The notes beneath the pieces are model-generated. The model was not told where the DNA came from and made no database searches. It saw only the letters and a list, made by a program, of their open reading frames with translations. The position numbers and the translations under genes are program-made. A DNA stretch of 64,000 bases. It comes from Bradyrhizobium zhengyangense (GTDB lineage: Bacteria > Pseudomonadota > Alphaproteobacteria > Rhizobiales > Xanthobacteraceae). How positions within the stretch are numbered: the first letter of the stretch is position 1; each line of letters begins with the position of its first letter. Positions 36,404 through 45,876 of this stretch are shown here, piece after piece. The stretch spans positions 29,134 to 93,133 of the forward strand of contig NZ_JAKLUA010000024.1 of the NCBI RefSeq assembly GCF_022012435.1. The letters run 5' to 3'.

Positions 36404-36801
36404 GTGTTTTCGGACAGAAGCATGCGCTACGCCAATTGGGAGGTGCTATCCGACCTACCGCCGCGAACTGGACTCGGCGGTCGGTTTGGCTTCTCCGGTC
36501 AACAGCGGAAGTACCGCAACACGCAGATCATTGATGCATCGATCATCGAGAGCTACCGCGTGCAGGCCAAGCGGACGAAGGAATTTGGCCGACTCGGCGC
36601 GATGTTGACGTCGACGGGCGGCTCGAGGTGCGCAGCCTCTCCAAATTTATTGTCGTCGTCGGCGCACCTGTCGAGGCCTTGCGTGACGTGTCGCTCATGG
36701 CCAGCGAATTCGTTGTACAGCCTGGCCTTGAAGTCCGTAAAGAGCCAGGGCCTCAATCTAACGTTGTTGTCGAGAAAGCTTGGCGATCGTCGATCAAGTA
36801 G
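36404..36801 (+). pseudogene. Unidentified frameshifted gene remnant
   Basis: Two consecutive coding-like segments lie on the plus strand. The first (36404 to about 36600) contains MRYANWEVLSDLPPR, FGFSGQQRKYRNT and IIESYRVQAKRTKEFGRLG. After a shift of one base near 36600 the second continues DVDVDGRLEVRSLSKF, IVVVGAPVEALRDVSLMA and SEFVVQPGLEVRKEPG, with a TAG at 36799-36801. The residue composition looks like real protein, but I do not recognise the family. It lies upstream of nodU in the opposite direction. Confidence 0.4.
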
Positions 36802-37037
36802 CTAGACGGCCCGCAGCTTGTAACTCCAACACAAAGACTTCGAGCCGCCGTATCGCGCGGCAGCGAGGCACGGGAATTGCCAAGCCGCTCCAGCCAGCAA
36901 ATCACCTCTATCGCCATTTTTCCACCATTGTGAACCCATTCATATTTCTGAGATCAACATTTTAGTGGTCTCACGTGCGCGAGCGAAGACCGCCGACTAG
37001 ATAGGCATGTTGGTCGCGGGAAAGTTCGGTTGACTCT

Positions 37038-37736
37038 TTAGTACTTTTCAAATCCCACCATTTTCATGGTCCAGCGGCTGACACCCCCCTTGTCGTCGCG
37101 ATGAATGAACATCTTCCTGATTGTAGTCTCGAGGTTTCTACGCTCGATCGCGGGCAGGAACGGAATGTCGAGCCGACGTGTCTGAGCGAATTTCTCAACT
37201 ACGGTCTCAGTTGAATTGCAGGAAGGCAATCGTGCGGCAATCCCGTGCGTGGTATGTAGATCCTCGATAAAGTAGAAACCGCCAGGCTCGACGATGGGAA
37301 ACAGCTTCGCTAGAGCAAGCTGCTGGTGATAAGCTGCGTGCGAAGCGTCATCAATGATGATCCTTACGGGCGGGAGCGAGTTCGCTAGGCGTTCCAGGGC
37401 TACCGTATCGCCCATGTCAAGGCGCTCGAAACGGAACCGGTCCATCTTAAAGGCGCTGAAATCGGCAACGTCGCATCCGATGATCTCGGCTTTGGGAAAG
37501 AACTCCAGCCACATCTTAATAGACGGAATGTCGTCAACCTTGCGACCGACCACTACATCGGGATCGAGAGAGCCGTTTCCGTGTTGTAATCCAATCTCGA
37601 CCATCGTGAAAGGTTGCTGGCGGAATTCTTCGAACAGAAAAGAGTAGAAGCTGGTGTAGCCGTGGGCGTCGCCTACCTCATTCCCCTTGTCGGTTCCGAG
37701 GGCATTAGCTCGCTTGGTCAAATTCGGTGCGCTCAT
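37038..37736 (-). CDS. Class I SAM-dependent methyltransferase
   Basis: The 232-residue protein starts at the ATG at 37736 (MSAPNLTKRANALGTDKGN); an earlier in-frame ATG (37766) lacks a Shine-Dalgarno. The opening ANALGTDKGNEVGDAHGYTSFY and FTMVEIGLQHGNGSLDPDV (SAM loop, about 43-61) match methyltransferases of the MycE/OleY sugar-O-methyltransferase type. IIGCDVADFS, RIIIDDASHAAYHQQ (metal-binding Asp pair) and GGFYFIEDLHTTHG follow in the expected order. These enzymes usually methylate a sugar hydroxyl of a glycoconjugate or antibiotic. Position near nodU makes modification of a surface or signal glycan possible, but this is inference. Confidence 0.7.
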   Translation of the reverse strand: MSAPNLTKRANALGTDKGNEVGDAHGYTSFYSFLFEEFRQQPFTMVEIGLQHGNGSLDPDVVVGRKVDDIPSIKMWLEFFPKAEIIGCDVADFSAFKMDRFRFERLDMGDTVALERLANSLPPVRIIIDDASHAAYHQQLALAKLFPIVEPGGFYFIEDLHTTHGIAARLPSCNSTETVVEKFAQTRRLDIPFLPAIERRNLETTIRKMFIHRDDKGGVSRWTMKMVGFEKY

Positions 37737-37766
37737 TGCAGCATTTCCTATTCTCGGATGGAGCAT

Positions 37767-38629
37767 TACACGGCGGGTCAGCTTCTGAGTTCAAGAAGCA
37801 TACCAAAACCGTCAGTCTGAGTTTCCTTCTTATTCTCATCTGGCACGTGTCTCAGGTAGAACGGGTGTGTCGTGACTCCGACAGTGCGCCGCATGCTCCT
37901 TCTCGGTTCTTTAACGCGTCCCCCACGTGCAAATGCGGCGGCTGATGGTGACTCCGCCCACCGCCCCGACAGCGGCAGTGTGGTAGCCTCTCCCGGCATC
38001 TGCACCCCTCGCTACGGCTCCAACAGCGCGATGGGATCTCGGGGGATCACGAGTCACGTACTGGCGTTTGCGCTGAGTGACCGACGGGCGCTGGAAGGTC
38101 ACAAGTTATTCCAAGAAACCGGTAGCCGCTTTGAGATGTATTACTGCAACCGCACAGATCCGCGCGAACGAGTAAGGTCGACGGTCGCAAATGCCGCATC
38201 GTCTTAGTCGCCTTACGACTGAGCTTCGACTGGCTCGCCTCAATCGACTAGATCCAACTGGGCACCCTCTTGTCTGAAGCATATACGGCGCGGCGGTCTG
38301 TATTTCTCCTTCCTAGCAGTCCCGATATTCTCAGCCGGGACAATCGTACCCAGAATATCTAAGTACCGATGCAATTCGACCATTGCGACCAGAAGCAAAC
38401 CGGCGGCCAGCTTTAGCTCAGAGCGACGCGGTTGCGCCGCCGATTGAACTCGTGGCTCTCGCCGGGAGCGAAGATGACAGGGTGATCGAGACGATCAACG
38501 ATGATCCGGCTAGGCCATCGTAGCTTCCAATGCCTCAGCACCACAAGCAGCCCGACGGCTCTCGTGCGGCGCTCGCAAATCTGCTCGCTTTGTATTGTGT
38601 TCCTAAGAGCAGAATTCTGCAAAGGGGTT
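37767..38629. other. 860-base stretch, no gene assigned
   Basis: Short frames are open on both strands, but no motif, start context or repeat was recognised. It separates the nodU/methyltransferase block from the acyl-CoA genes. Confidence 0.35.
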
Positions 38630-39412
38630 CTATTTCCCCTGGTAATTTGGGGGCCGCTTCTCGAAGAAAGCGTCCATCCCTTCCTGCTGATCAGAAGTGG
38701 TGAAAGCAACCCGGATCGCTTGCCGTTCAAATTCCACACCGGCATCGAGGTTCGTTTGATAGGCGGCCAGAACGGCAGCCTTCGCAAGCTCCGTCGATCG
38801 AGGCGGCTTCTGTGCGATTATTTCCGCAATCTCGAGCGCGCGTGCCCGCGCCTGGCCCGTTTCTGTAACCTCGGAGACCATTCCTGCCTGCATTGCGGCA
38901 CGGGCCGAAATTGATTGGCCAGTGAGGATCATCAGCATGGCAAGCGATTTGCCCGCCACGCGTGTCAACCGCTGGGTTCCGCCGTCACCCGGCAAAACGC
39001 CGATGTTGATTTCAGGTTGACCGAAGAGCGCGCCTTCGCCTGCGATAATGATATCGGCCAGCATTGCAAGTTCGTGACCGCCCCCAAGACAAACGCCCTC
39101 TACGGCAGCTATGATCGGCTTGAGACAGTTGGTGAGGTCGCGCCAATCATTGCGTCGGGCGAGATTGTTAATGGCCTCGAAGCCGCGTTGTTGCATCTCC
39201 TTGATATCCGCGCCCGCGCAAAAGAACGTGTCGGTGCCGCAAAGCACGATGCAGCGGACGTCCTCATCCAAAATTGCGTCTCGGCAGGCCGATGCAAGTG
39301 CCGCGATAAGCTCATTGCTCAGGGCATTTCGCTTCGCCGGCCTGTTCATGCTCAGCAGGCGGACGTGCGGGAGAGGGGAAGTGGATAGCACGAGTTCGGA
39401 TTTTTGGATCAC
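38630..39412 (-). CDS. Enoyl-CoA hydratase/isomerase family protein
   Basis: The 260-residue crotonase-fold enzyme hydrates or rearranges acyl-CoA thioesters. Motifs are LSMNRPAKRNALSNELI (about 22-38), the oxyanion-hole segment FFCAGADIKEM (about 64-74) and VEGVCLGGGHELAMLADIIIAG (about 104-125). Then come the catalytic region FGQPEINIGVLPGDGGTQRL and the C-terminal FTTSDQQEGMDAFFEKRPPNYQG. The start chosen is the GTG at 39412 with AGGAAG 9 bases upstream. The Glu-containing PEINIG loop is intact. It lies 227 bases from the CoA-transferase on the same strand; together they suggest activation and breakdown of a small organic acid. Confidence 0.85.
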   Translation of the reverse strand: MIQKSELVLSTSPLPHVRLLSMNRPAKRNALSNELIAALASACRDAILDEDVRCIVLCGTDTFFCAGADIKEMQQRGFEAINNLARRNDWRDLTNCLKPIIAAVEGVCLGGGHELAMLADIIIAGEGALFGQPEINIGVLPGDGGTQRLTRVAGKSLAMLMILTGQSISARAAMQAGMVSEVTETGQARARALEIAEIIAQKPPRSTELAKAAVLAAYQTNLDAGVEFERQAIRVAFTTSDQQEGMDAFFEKRPPNYQGK

Positions 39413-39639
39413 GAGAGAATTCTTCCTGGAGAATGGGAGAAGAACCAGAACTTCTTCTCGACTTGGATCGGGATGCACCTTGCGTAAGCTGGCTTGCAGC
39501 GAGCTTCGGAGAGATCATTGCGTTGCACACAATTCGCTGCCATTCATCCGGGCAAGCTGCCGAGGACCCGAGGTTGATATGGTTGCTATCGTGCGAGCAA
39601 GGCCAGGAAAAACAGACACCACATTGTGGTTTGGGCGGG

Positions 39640-40842
39640 CTATCCGAAAGCCTTTCTGCTTCGAGCCTCCTGAATCGCCTGCTCCGAGAAGCCAAAGGAA
39701 GTCAGGACCTCCTCGGTAGCGGCACCGATCGGCGCGGGGTGAATCCGGACGGCTGGAGGTGTGCGTGAGAGCCGGACTGGCAGTCCGGCGAGCGAAACGA
39801 CTCCTCGCCCGGGTACCTCAACCTGCCACATGATGCCGTTTTGGCTTGCCTGAGGGTGGCTGATCGCTTCTGGAATTTCATTCACAGGTGAGCAGAGCAG
39901 ATCCACGGAAGCCAGACGATCGAGTACCTCCGAAGTGTTCAAGGTCATCAAAGCCGGCGCACAATATTCCTGAATGGCGGTCAGATTTTCGATCTGCTTT
40001 TCGCGTGTAGCGAGTTCAGGCCGCGTGCTTATGTCCGGTAGATCGAGCGCCTGGCAAAGCAGGCCAAGCGGGTTGTCGCGAAAGAGCATTACAACGGCTA
40101 CCCAACCGTCCGCGGTCCTGACGAGCATCGCCTGACGCGTCCAGTCGGTTTTCACACCATAGATGCTCTCGCTGGCGATTTCGCACAGCTGCATAGCGAG
40201 CGAAACATCGAACAGCGACGTCGACACCAGTTGTCCCCGGCCCGAGGTCTGGCGTTCGATGACGGCGGCAAGAATGCCCTGGACGAGCGACATCGCCGCG
40301 CCATAGTCGACAATAGGAGAGTTCGTCAGCTGCGGAGGCTGGTGCTCCTGCAGTCCTCCCCGTGCCAACCCGCTAAATGCCTGCGCCAGCATGTCCTGGC
40401 CCGGACGATCTGCAAGCGGACCTGTTTCCCCGAAACCAAACCCCGCAGCATAGATGAGACGGGGATTGCGTGTGCTAAGATCCTTATAGCCGAGGCCCAG
40501 CCGCTCCATCACGCCGGGGCGGAAGTTGTGCATCAACACGTCAGCGCGGTCGACCAGGGTCAGCAAGATCTCAAAGGCGGCCGGGTTCTTCAAATCCAAG
40601 GCGAGTGTCCGCTTGTTTCTGCCCATCGCAGCGTAATACGCGCTCATCCCGCCGACGCGGGTGGCCTCAAAATCAAGCCCGCGCGTGATGTCACCTTGGG
40701 GACGTTCGATCTTGATGACGTCCGCGCCAAAATCCCCCAACACCTGTCCTGCAAGCGGCACCTGCATCACCATGCCGACTTCCAGAACGATCAAGCCGTC
40801 AAGGGCGCCACGCGCTACGGAGGCAGTTGCTTTATCGCTCAC
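39640..40842 (-). CDS. CaiB/BaiF-type (family III) CoA-transferase
   Basis: The 400-residue enzyme moves CoA between carboxylic acids. The start is taken as the GTG at 40842 (GAGGGAAAGG upstream, VSDKATASVARGAL); an in-frame ATG lies 60 bases earlier. Family features are LDGLIVLEVGMVMQVPLAGQ, LGDFGADVIKIERPQGD (catalytic Asp expected near about 165-175 in the segment GETGPLADRPGQDMLAQAFSG), LIYAAGFGFGETGPL and SLFDVSLAMQLC. It heads the minus-strand pair with enoyl-CoA hydratase. Upstream, 65 bases before the start, lies a TATC/GATA inverted repeat shared with other genes of this block. Confidence 0.85.
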   Translation of the reverse strand: MSDKATASVARGALDGLIVLEVGMVMQVPLAGQVLGDFGADVIKIERPQGDITRGLDFEATRVGGMSAYYAAMGRNKRTLALDLKNPAAFEILLTLVDRADVLMHNFRPGVMERLGLGYKDLSTRNPRLIYAAGFGFGETGPLADRPGQDMLAQAFSGLARGGLQEHQPPQLTNSPIVDYGAAMSLVQGILAAVIERQTSGRGQLVSTSLFDVSLAMQLCEIASESIYGVKTDWTRQAMLVRTADGWVAVVMLFRDNPLGLLCQALDLPDISTRPELATREKQIENLTAIQEYCAPALMTLNTSEVLDRLASVDLLCSPVNEIPEAISHPQASQNGIMWQVEVPGRGVVSLAGLPVRLSRTPPAVRIHPAPIGAATEEVLTSFGFSEQAIQEARSRKAFG

Positions 40843-40907
40843 GACAGGCCTTTCCCTCAGATTGGAACGCTCGATACTATGCCGCGCGATCGTCGCCGTC
40901 AAGATTA

Positions 40908-40930
40908 CTATATCCCATTATAAAATTGAT
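40908..40930. promoter_or_regulatory. TATC-N13-GATA operator candidate (CoA-transferase/ALDH spacer)
   Basis: On the minus strand TATCAAT is followed by 8 bases and then GGGATA, giving TATC-N13-GATA. The same spacing and flanking bases occur at 48671-48691 before the GH88 gene. It lies in the divergent spacer between the CoA-transferase (40842) and the aldehyde dehydrogenase (41105). It is a candidate site for the MocR-type regulator encoded at 42591. Confidence 0.45.
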
Positions 40931-41104
40931 ATATTGCAATGCGCTGCGAAACCGGCTTTGAATGCGATTGCCGAATCGAGGCGCCGAACAGGCGTTTGGG
41001 CCAGCACCTGCCGGAAAGGGGATCACTCCCTGCCGCCGAAAAGCAGGTGCCGACGCAGTTGGACGTCCTGAGACGTTCTGCAAGGCTTGGTGACGGGGGG
41101 CCTG

Positions 41105-42541
41105 ATGACGAAGAACTACATCGCCGGTGAATGGATTGCGGCAGCCAAGGCAGTCGCGAACATCAACCCGTCTGATACTCGCGACATCGTAGGCGAGTAC
41201 GCCCAAGCCTCTGTAGAAGAGGCGAAGCGTGCGATCGATGCGGCCCATGGCGCCTTTCCGGCTTGGGCGCGTTCGACGATCCAGAGCCGCCACGACGTTC
41301 TGAAAGCCGTGGGTGACGAGATATTGGCCCGCAAGGACGAACTCGGACGCCTGCTCTCACGTGAGGAAGGAAAGACCTTGCCGGAGGGGATCGGCGAGGT
41401 CGCTCGCGCCGGCCAGATCTTCCATTTCTTCGCGGGTGAGTGCCTGAGGCTGAGCGGCGAGAAGCTGCTCTCCGTGCGAGCCGGCATAGACGTTGAGATG
41501 TCCCGCGAGCCGCTCGGCGATCACGCCATGGAATTTTCCTATGGCCATTCCGGCCTGGAAGATCGCCCCGGCACTGGCCTATGGCAACTCCGTCGTGTTC
41601 AAGCCTGCAGAACTGGTCCCCGCCTCGGCAAACGCCCTTTGCGACATCATTGCGCGCGCCGGCGTTCCCCCCGGCGTCTTCAACCTCGTCATGGGGAGCG
41701 GCTCGGTCGTGGGCGAAACAATGCTCGCCAGTACGAAGGTGGCCGCGATCTCCTTCACCGGCTCGTTGTCGACCGGCCGGCGCATTGCCCAAACCTGCAT
41801 TTCTGCCGATCCCATGAAGAAGATGCAGTTGGAGATGGGGGGCAAGAATCCAATGGTGGTGCTCGACGACGCCGACCTAAAGGTGGCCGTCGAATGCGCG
41901 ATCAACAGCGCCTTCTTTTCGACCGGCCAGCGCTGCACGGCCTCATCTCGCCTCATCGTGACAGATGGCATTTACGACGCCTTCCTGGCAGCTATCACGG
42001 AAAGGATGGATGCGCTGGTCGTGGATGACGCCTGCAAGCCAGGAACGCAGATTGGGCCGGTGGTTGATCAGAAGCAGCTGGAGCAAGACTTGATGTACAT
42101 CCGCCTCGGCCAGGACGAGGGGGCCAAGCTCGTCGCTGGGGGCGAGCTATTGAAACGCGATGCGCCCGGTTTCTACTTGTCGCCCGCGCTGTTTGCAGAA
42201 GTCGACAATCGGATGCGGGTCGCGCGCGAAGAAATTTTCGGCCCGTGGCAGCACTGATCCGGGCGCGAAATTATGACGAGGCCCTTGAGATCGCCAACGA
42301 CACCCCATTCGGACTATCTTCCGGAATCTGCACCACAAGTCTGAACTATGCCAGCCATTTCAAGCGCAACGCGGAGGCTGGCATGGTGATGGTCAACCTG
42401 CCGACGGCGGGCGTCGACTATCACGTGCCCTTCGGCGGCCGCAAAGGTTCGTCCTATGGATCACGTGAGCAAGGGCGCTACGCTGCAGAGTTCTATGCGA
42501 CTGTGAAGACAGCCTATGCGTTTGATGGAGGTCCACCATGA
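41105..42541 (+). pseudogene. Aldehyde dehydrogenase, two frameshifts
   Basis: A NAD(P)-dependent aldehyde dehydrogenase close to alpha-ketoglutarate-semialdehyde or similar sugar-acid dehydrogenases is present in three frames. The first part runs NYIAGEWIAAAKAV to VEMSREPLG (about 41515). About 11 bases are then missing before ITPWNFPMAIPAWKIAPALAYG. The second part has FTGSLSTGRR, the Glu motif LEMGGKNPMVVL and the catalytic Cys in FFSTGQRCTASS, up to VAREEIFGP. One base is lost near 42240. The third part has AALIRARNYDEALEIAND to the C-terminus. Net loss is a multiple of three. Active-site residues survive, but the protein would be scrambled. The ATG at 42538 overlaps the stop and opens a 7-codon frame, perhaps the stub of a lost downstream gene. 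Confidence 0.85.
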
Positions 42542-42590
42542 GCGTGATGGCGGCCGCCTGAAAGCGCCCGAGTTGAACAGTTCTGCACGT

Positions 42591-43946
42591 TCAGATGATT
42601 GACATGCTGGCTTCGTTGCCGACTTCGAGCGAAGCTGCGACCTGGCGGAGCGCCCATTCGAGATCTTCGATGTTTTCGGGAACGCCGATCGATATCCTCA
42701 GCCCCGAGATCAAGGAGGGATCAACCACGAGCGCCGAGGGCGGCGTTGTGATGACGCCCCGTTGCAATGAACGGGCTGCCACCTGTTGAGCAATGTCGCT
42801 TGGCAGGTCCATCCAGATGTGAAAGCTGGCCGGATGATCTGCACGTATATGCGGCCGGAGGATTTGGGAGGCAAGCTTCACGCGCTTCTTCGCCTCCTGG
42901 ACCAGAGACTGCTTCACGCGCGCGGCTGTTCCCGTGCGGATCCATTCGGATACGATGAAGGTTGAAATCGGCGAGGCCATCCAGCAGGTCGCGCGCATAG
43001 ATTGATGAATCTGCGAAAGATAAGGCTCGGGCGCGACGAGCATTCCGATGCGCAGACCCGGCGCCAGGCACTTCGACAGCGTATTGACATAGAAGGTCCG
43101 CTCCGGCGCCAATGAGGCGAGCGGCTCGCTGGTCTCGTCCAGGAAGCCGTATGCGTCATCTTCGATGATCAGGATGTCCCGCTTACGCGCGATCCGCACG
43201 ATCTCTCGCCGGCGTGCCGCGCTCATGATTCTCGCGGTTGGGCTCTGGATGGTGGGAATAGCAAAAAGCACCCGCGCTGCCCCGCTTGCCGCCGCTTTGT
43301 CGAAAGCGCCCGGCAGCAATCCTTCGCCATCCATCGGCAGCCCGATAAGGTCGAGCTTTGCGAAATGAGCATAGGACTTCATGCCGTGATAAGTGCCGGC
43401 CTCGACGAAGACTTTGTCACCAGGCTGGCAGATCGAGCTGAAGGTCAGCGCTATCCCGTGCTGTGCTCCATTCGTAATAACGAGGTTGTCCGGATTGGCT
43501 TCGAAGCCCGATTGACGAAATAGGCCGGCGAGCTGGGCCCGGTGTTCGGCAACACCAGAGTGGGAGAGGTATCCCACGTAGTCGGAGATGTCAGCCGTTG
43601 GAAACGTAGATGGGCTCTCAGCTAGCACCTTGGGCAGTAACGCCGGCCCTGGGATGTTGAGGCTGAGATCGACAACCTTGCCACCGGACGCAGGGGTCGG
43701 CCTCTGTGACGCGACAAACGTCCCGCGGCCGACGTGCCCCAGAAGCAGGCCGCGCCGTTGACCTTCTGCATAGGCCTTGATGACCGTTCCGACGCTGAGG
43801 CCGATCTCCTCTGCCAAATCACGCTGGGTAGGCAGCCTTGTTCCTGCCGCAAGAGTTCCTGCCGCGATGTCGTGTTCGATGGCCTCGACGAGCCGGACGA
43901 ACAGGGGAGCGGTGCCAGCCCGCAGGTGAGGGTGCCATTTCTGCAT
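42591..43946 (-). CDS. MocR-type GntR/aminotransferase fusion regulator
   Basis: The 451-residue transcription factor has an N-terminal GntR winged helix (LFVRLVEAIEHDIAAGTLAAGTRLPTQRDLAEEIGLSVGTVIKAY, about 15-60) and a C-terminal fold-type-I aminotransferase domain that binds PLP and senses an amino compound. The latter has VITNGAQHGIALTF, IIEDDAYGFLDE and the lysine motif FYVNTLSKCLAPGLRIG (about 288-304), so the PLP lysine is kept. MocR, the founding member, regulates rhizopine catabolism. The direct repeats TATCTCAG and TATCCCAA lie just upstream (43957 and 43981), which fits autoregulation. Likely targets are the neighbouring GguC-like, GH88, MFS and aldehyde dehydrogenase genes. Confidence 0.88.
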   Translation of the reverse strand: MQKWHPHLRAGTAPLFVRLVEAIEHDIAAGTLAAGTRLPTQRDLAEEIGLSVGTVIKAYAEGQRRGLLLGHVGRGTFVASQRPTPASGGKVVDLSLNIPGPALLPKVLAESPSTFPTADISDYVGYLSHSGVAEHRAQLAGLFRQSGFEANPDNLVITNGAQHGIALTFSSICQPGDKVFVEAGTYHGMKSYAHFAKLDLIGLPMDGEGLLPGAFDKAAASGAARVLFAIPTIQSPTARIMSAARRREIVRIARKRDILIIEDDAYGFLDETSEPLASLAPERTFYVNTLSKCLAPGLRIGMLVAPEPYLSQIHQSMRATCWMASPISTFIVSEWIRTGTAARVKQSLVQEAKKRVKLASQILRPHIRADHPASFHIWMDLPSDIAQQVAARSLQRGVITTPPSALVVDPSLISGLRISIGVPENIEDLEWALRQVAASLEVGNEASMSII

Positions 43947-43954
43947 TTTGATTG

Positions 43955-43993
43955 CTTATCTCAGAATACCGCGCTTTCGCTATCCCAATTTTT
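43955..43993. promoter_or_regulatory. Direct TATCYCA repeats upstream of the MocR-type gene
   Basis: TATCTCAG begins at 43957 and TATCCCAA at 43981, 24 bases apart, within 50 bases of the regulator start. The second site on the minus strand reads AAATTGGGATAG, which also occurs before the GH88 gene (48682) and, as AAATTGAGATAG, before the GguC-like gene (45063). MocR regulators usually bind direct repeats near their own promoter. Confidence 0.45.
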
Positions 43994-44010
43994 GGTCCAC
44001 CAGATCAAGC

Positions 44011-45012
44011 TCATAGCGGCCGCACCCTCACGATCTCTGTTTGCTTTTCCTCGATGAGCGAGTTGCGCAATGGCCGCCCGAAAGCCGGAGATTCGATCTC
44101 GAAAGCGTCACCGCCGCGCAGCTTGACGCCGGCCGAAAAGCTTAAGGCGCTCGCGCCGAAGAAATAGACGTGGACGTCGCCGGGCCGACGAAACGCGCGG
44201 TATTTGAAGTGATGGTGCTCAAGATTCTCAATGGAATGAGACATGTTGTTCTCGCCCGAGATAAAGCTTCCGGACCAGATCGCTTCGCCAGCTCGCAAGA
44301 CGCGGACCGTTCCGGATACCTCGTCCGGAAGATCGCCCACGAGGAGTTCGGGACCATAGGAGCACTGGCGCAGCTTTGAATGAGCAAGGTAGAGGTAGTT
44401 TCGCTGCTCCATCACATGATCGGAGTATTCGTTGCCGAGGCAGAAGCCGACACGCAGTACGTCGCCTCCCTCGCCAATGACGTAAAGCCCTACAATTTCG
44501 GCCTCCTCGCCCCCGTCTTCAGCATAGGACGGCAACGTGAGGGGTTGCTCAGGTGCGACTGCCCAGGAGCCATCACCCTTATAGGCCCACTCTGGCTGGA
44601 CCCCGATGGATCCCGGCGGAGGCTTTCCACCGTCCAGGCCAAGCTTGAACATCCGCATTGAATCGGAAAGTTCGCCTGCGGCCAATTTCGCGTGCATGGC
44701 GTCGCGCGACTCGGCGCTACCGAGGTGCGTAAGTCCAGTCACCGCGATCATGCAACGCGAAGGATCAGCGTGGTCGAGAGGCGGCAACAGCCGCTTCTCG
44801 CGGATGATCGCATCGTAATCGACCTTCTCTCCGAAGCCGCACCTTTGGACGCATTCGGCAAGCGATAGCCGGGAGCGGGCTGCCTCCAAGGCTAATTCGC
44901 GTACACTTGTCCGATTGTTCACGAGCACAGGGACCCCGTCGCCCGCCTGGAGCGCAGCGACATGACGAGAACCGTTCAGAGATACAAATTGGATGAGGCG
45001 CACGAGATCCAT
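44011..45012 (-). CDS. GguC/AraD1-type fumarylacetoacetate-hydrolase-family protein
   Basis: The 333-residue protein of the FAH superfamily resembles GguC and AraD1, which act on 2-keto-3-deoxy sugar acids in non-phosphorylated pentose or uronate breakdown. It starts at 45012 (MDLVRLIQFVSLNG), matching the usual RLVQF start; the in-frame ATG at 45060 has no Shine-Dalgarno. Landmarks are CMIAVTGLTHLGSAESRD, KPPPGSIGVQPEWAYKGDG, DGGEEAEIVGLYVIG (acidic metal site) and GFCLGNEYSDHVMEQRNYLYLAHSKLRQCSYGPEL. The C-terminal part ends with FFGASALSFSAGVKLRGGD. With an aldehyde dehydrogenase and a GH88 hydrolase nearby it suggests degradation of a uronic or other sugar acid. Confidence 0.85.
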   Translation of the reverse strand: MDLVRLIQFVSLNGSRHVAALQAGDGVPVLVNNRTSVRELALEAARSRLSLAECVQRCGFGEKVDYDAIIREKRLLPPLDHADPSRCMIAVTGLTHLGSAESRDAMHAKLAAGELSDSMRMFKLGLDGGKPPPGSIGVQPEWAYKGDGSWAVAPEQPLTLPSYAEDGGEEAEIVGLYVIGEGGDVLRVGFCLGNEYSDHVMEQRNYLYLAHSKLRQCSYGPELLVGDLPDEVSGTVRVLRAGEAIWSGSFISGENNMSHSIENLEHHHFKYRAFRRPGDVHVYFFGASALSFSAGVKLRGGDAFEIESPAFGRPLRNSLIEEKQTEIVRVRPL

Positions 45013-45876
45013 TCCAGGTGAGAGCCAGCCGCGCTGATTGCGGCAAAGCCAGACTGACATTCAAATTGAGATAGGTCAATGTGCTTGGCTAATCGGGGGT
45101 GCCAATATTTCATGAGCGATTTCAGTCGTATAGATGTATCAATCCTTCAGCTAGAATGATGGCTACCAGATTGATATATCCTAATTGTATTTGAGATAGT
45201 CTATTGCTTGACATTGGCCCGTCATTGTGATGGTCTCGCTCGATATTGGGCTAGTGCACAGAGATGCCGGCCGTCATGGGAGACGAAGCGGTGGAGGCGA
45301 TTTACTGGTTTCATGGGAGGAGCGGCTGGGCTGGCGATATTGCAGTCCATGCCAAGCTTCTCGCCAGCCCGCGCCCTTTACAACCATCCCTCTCGCGCTC
45401 GCGCGAGCCCCTTTGTCTTTCCGCGCAAGTCCTTGTGATCCAAGCGGCGGCCCCGAGACGATCTCATCATTCACCTTTTCCAGGTCAGTTCGGCTTACGT
45501 AAGCAGATACTCGATCAGCTCGCATCGTTTGCGCGGAAAAGTAGGAAACGTTCGCCTCGCCAAGCCGAGCGGACGTCTCAGCGCGGAGGAGTTTGTCCGC
45601 CTGCCTTGAATCGAAAAACTTAAGCGTCCCGCAGAAGGGCGCATTGCTACAGGAGGGACCATGGAGTTGGGACATAAGCCCGCCCGCGGGCTGTTACACA
45701 GACGATTGGAATGAAGGAAGCCCGATCAGCTGCCTTCGATCGCGCCAGCGTCCATTTACGGGCGTGCCGCCAGAAATCTCAGCGCCTTGAGCAGGCCAAC
45801 AAGCGACAGGCCGGCGCGCATTCGCGCTTGCCGCGCAAGGCTTAAGCAGTCTTACCCAATGAGCGGAAGCAGACCC
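45013..45876. promoter_or_regulatory. Divergent promoter region, GguC-like and MFS genes
   Basis: This 860-base spacer has no supported gene. It carries AAATTGAGATAG at 45063-45074 and an inverted pair TATCCTAA (45177-45184) and TTGAGATA (45191-45198), TATC-N14-GATA. TTACCCAAT (45852-45860) lies 16 bases before the MFS start. These resemble motifs before other genes of the block. Confidence 0.4.
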
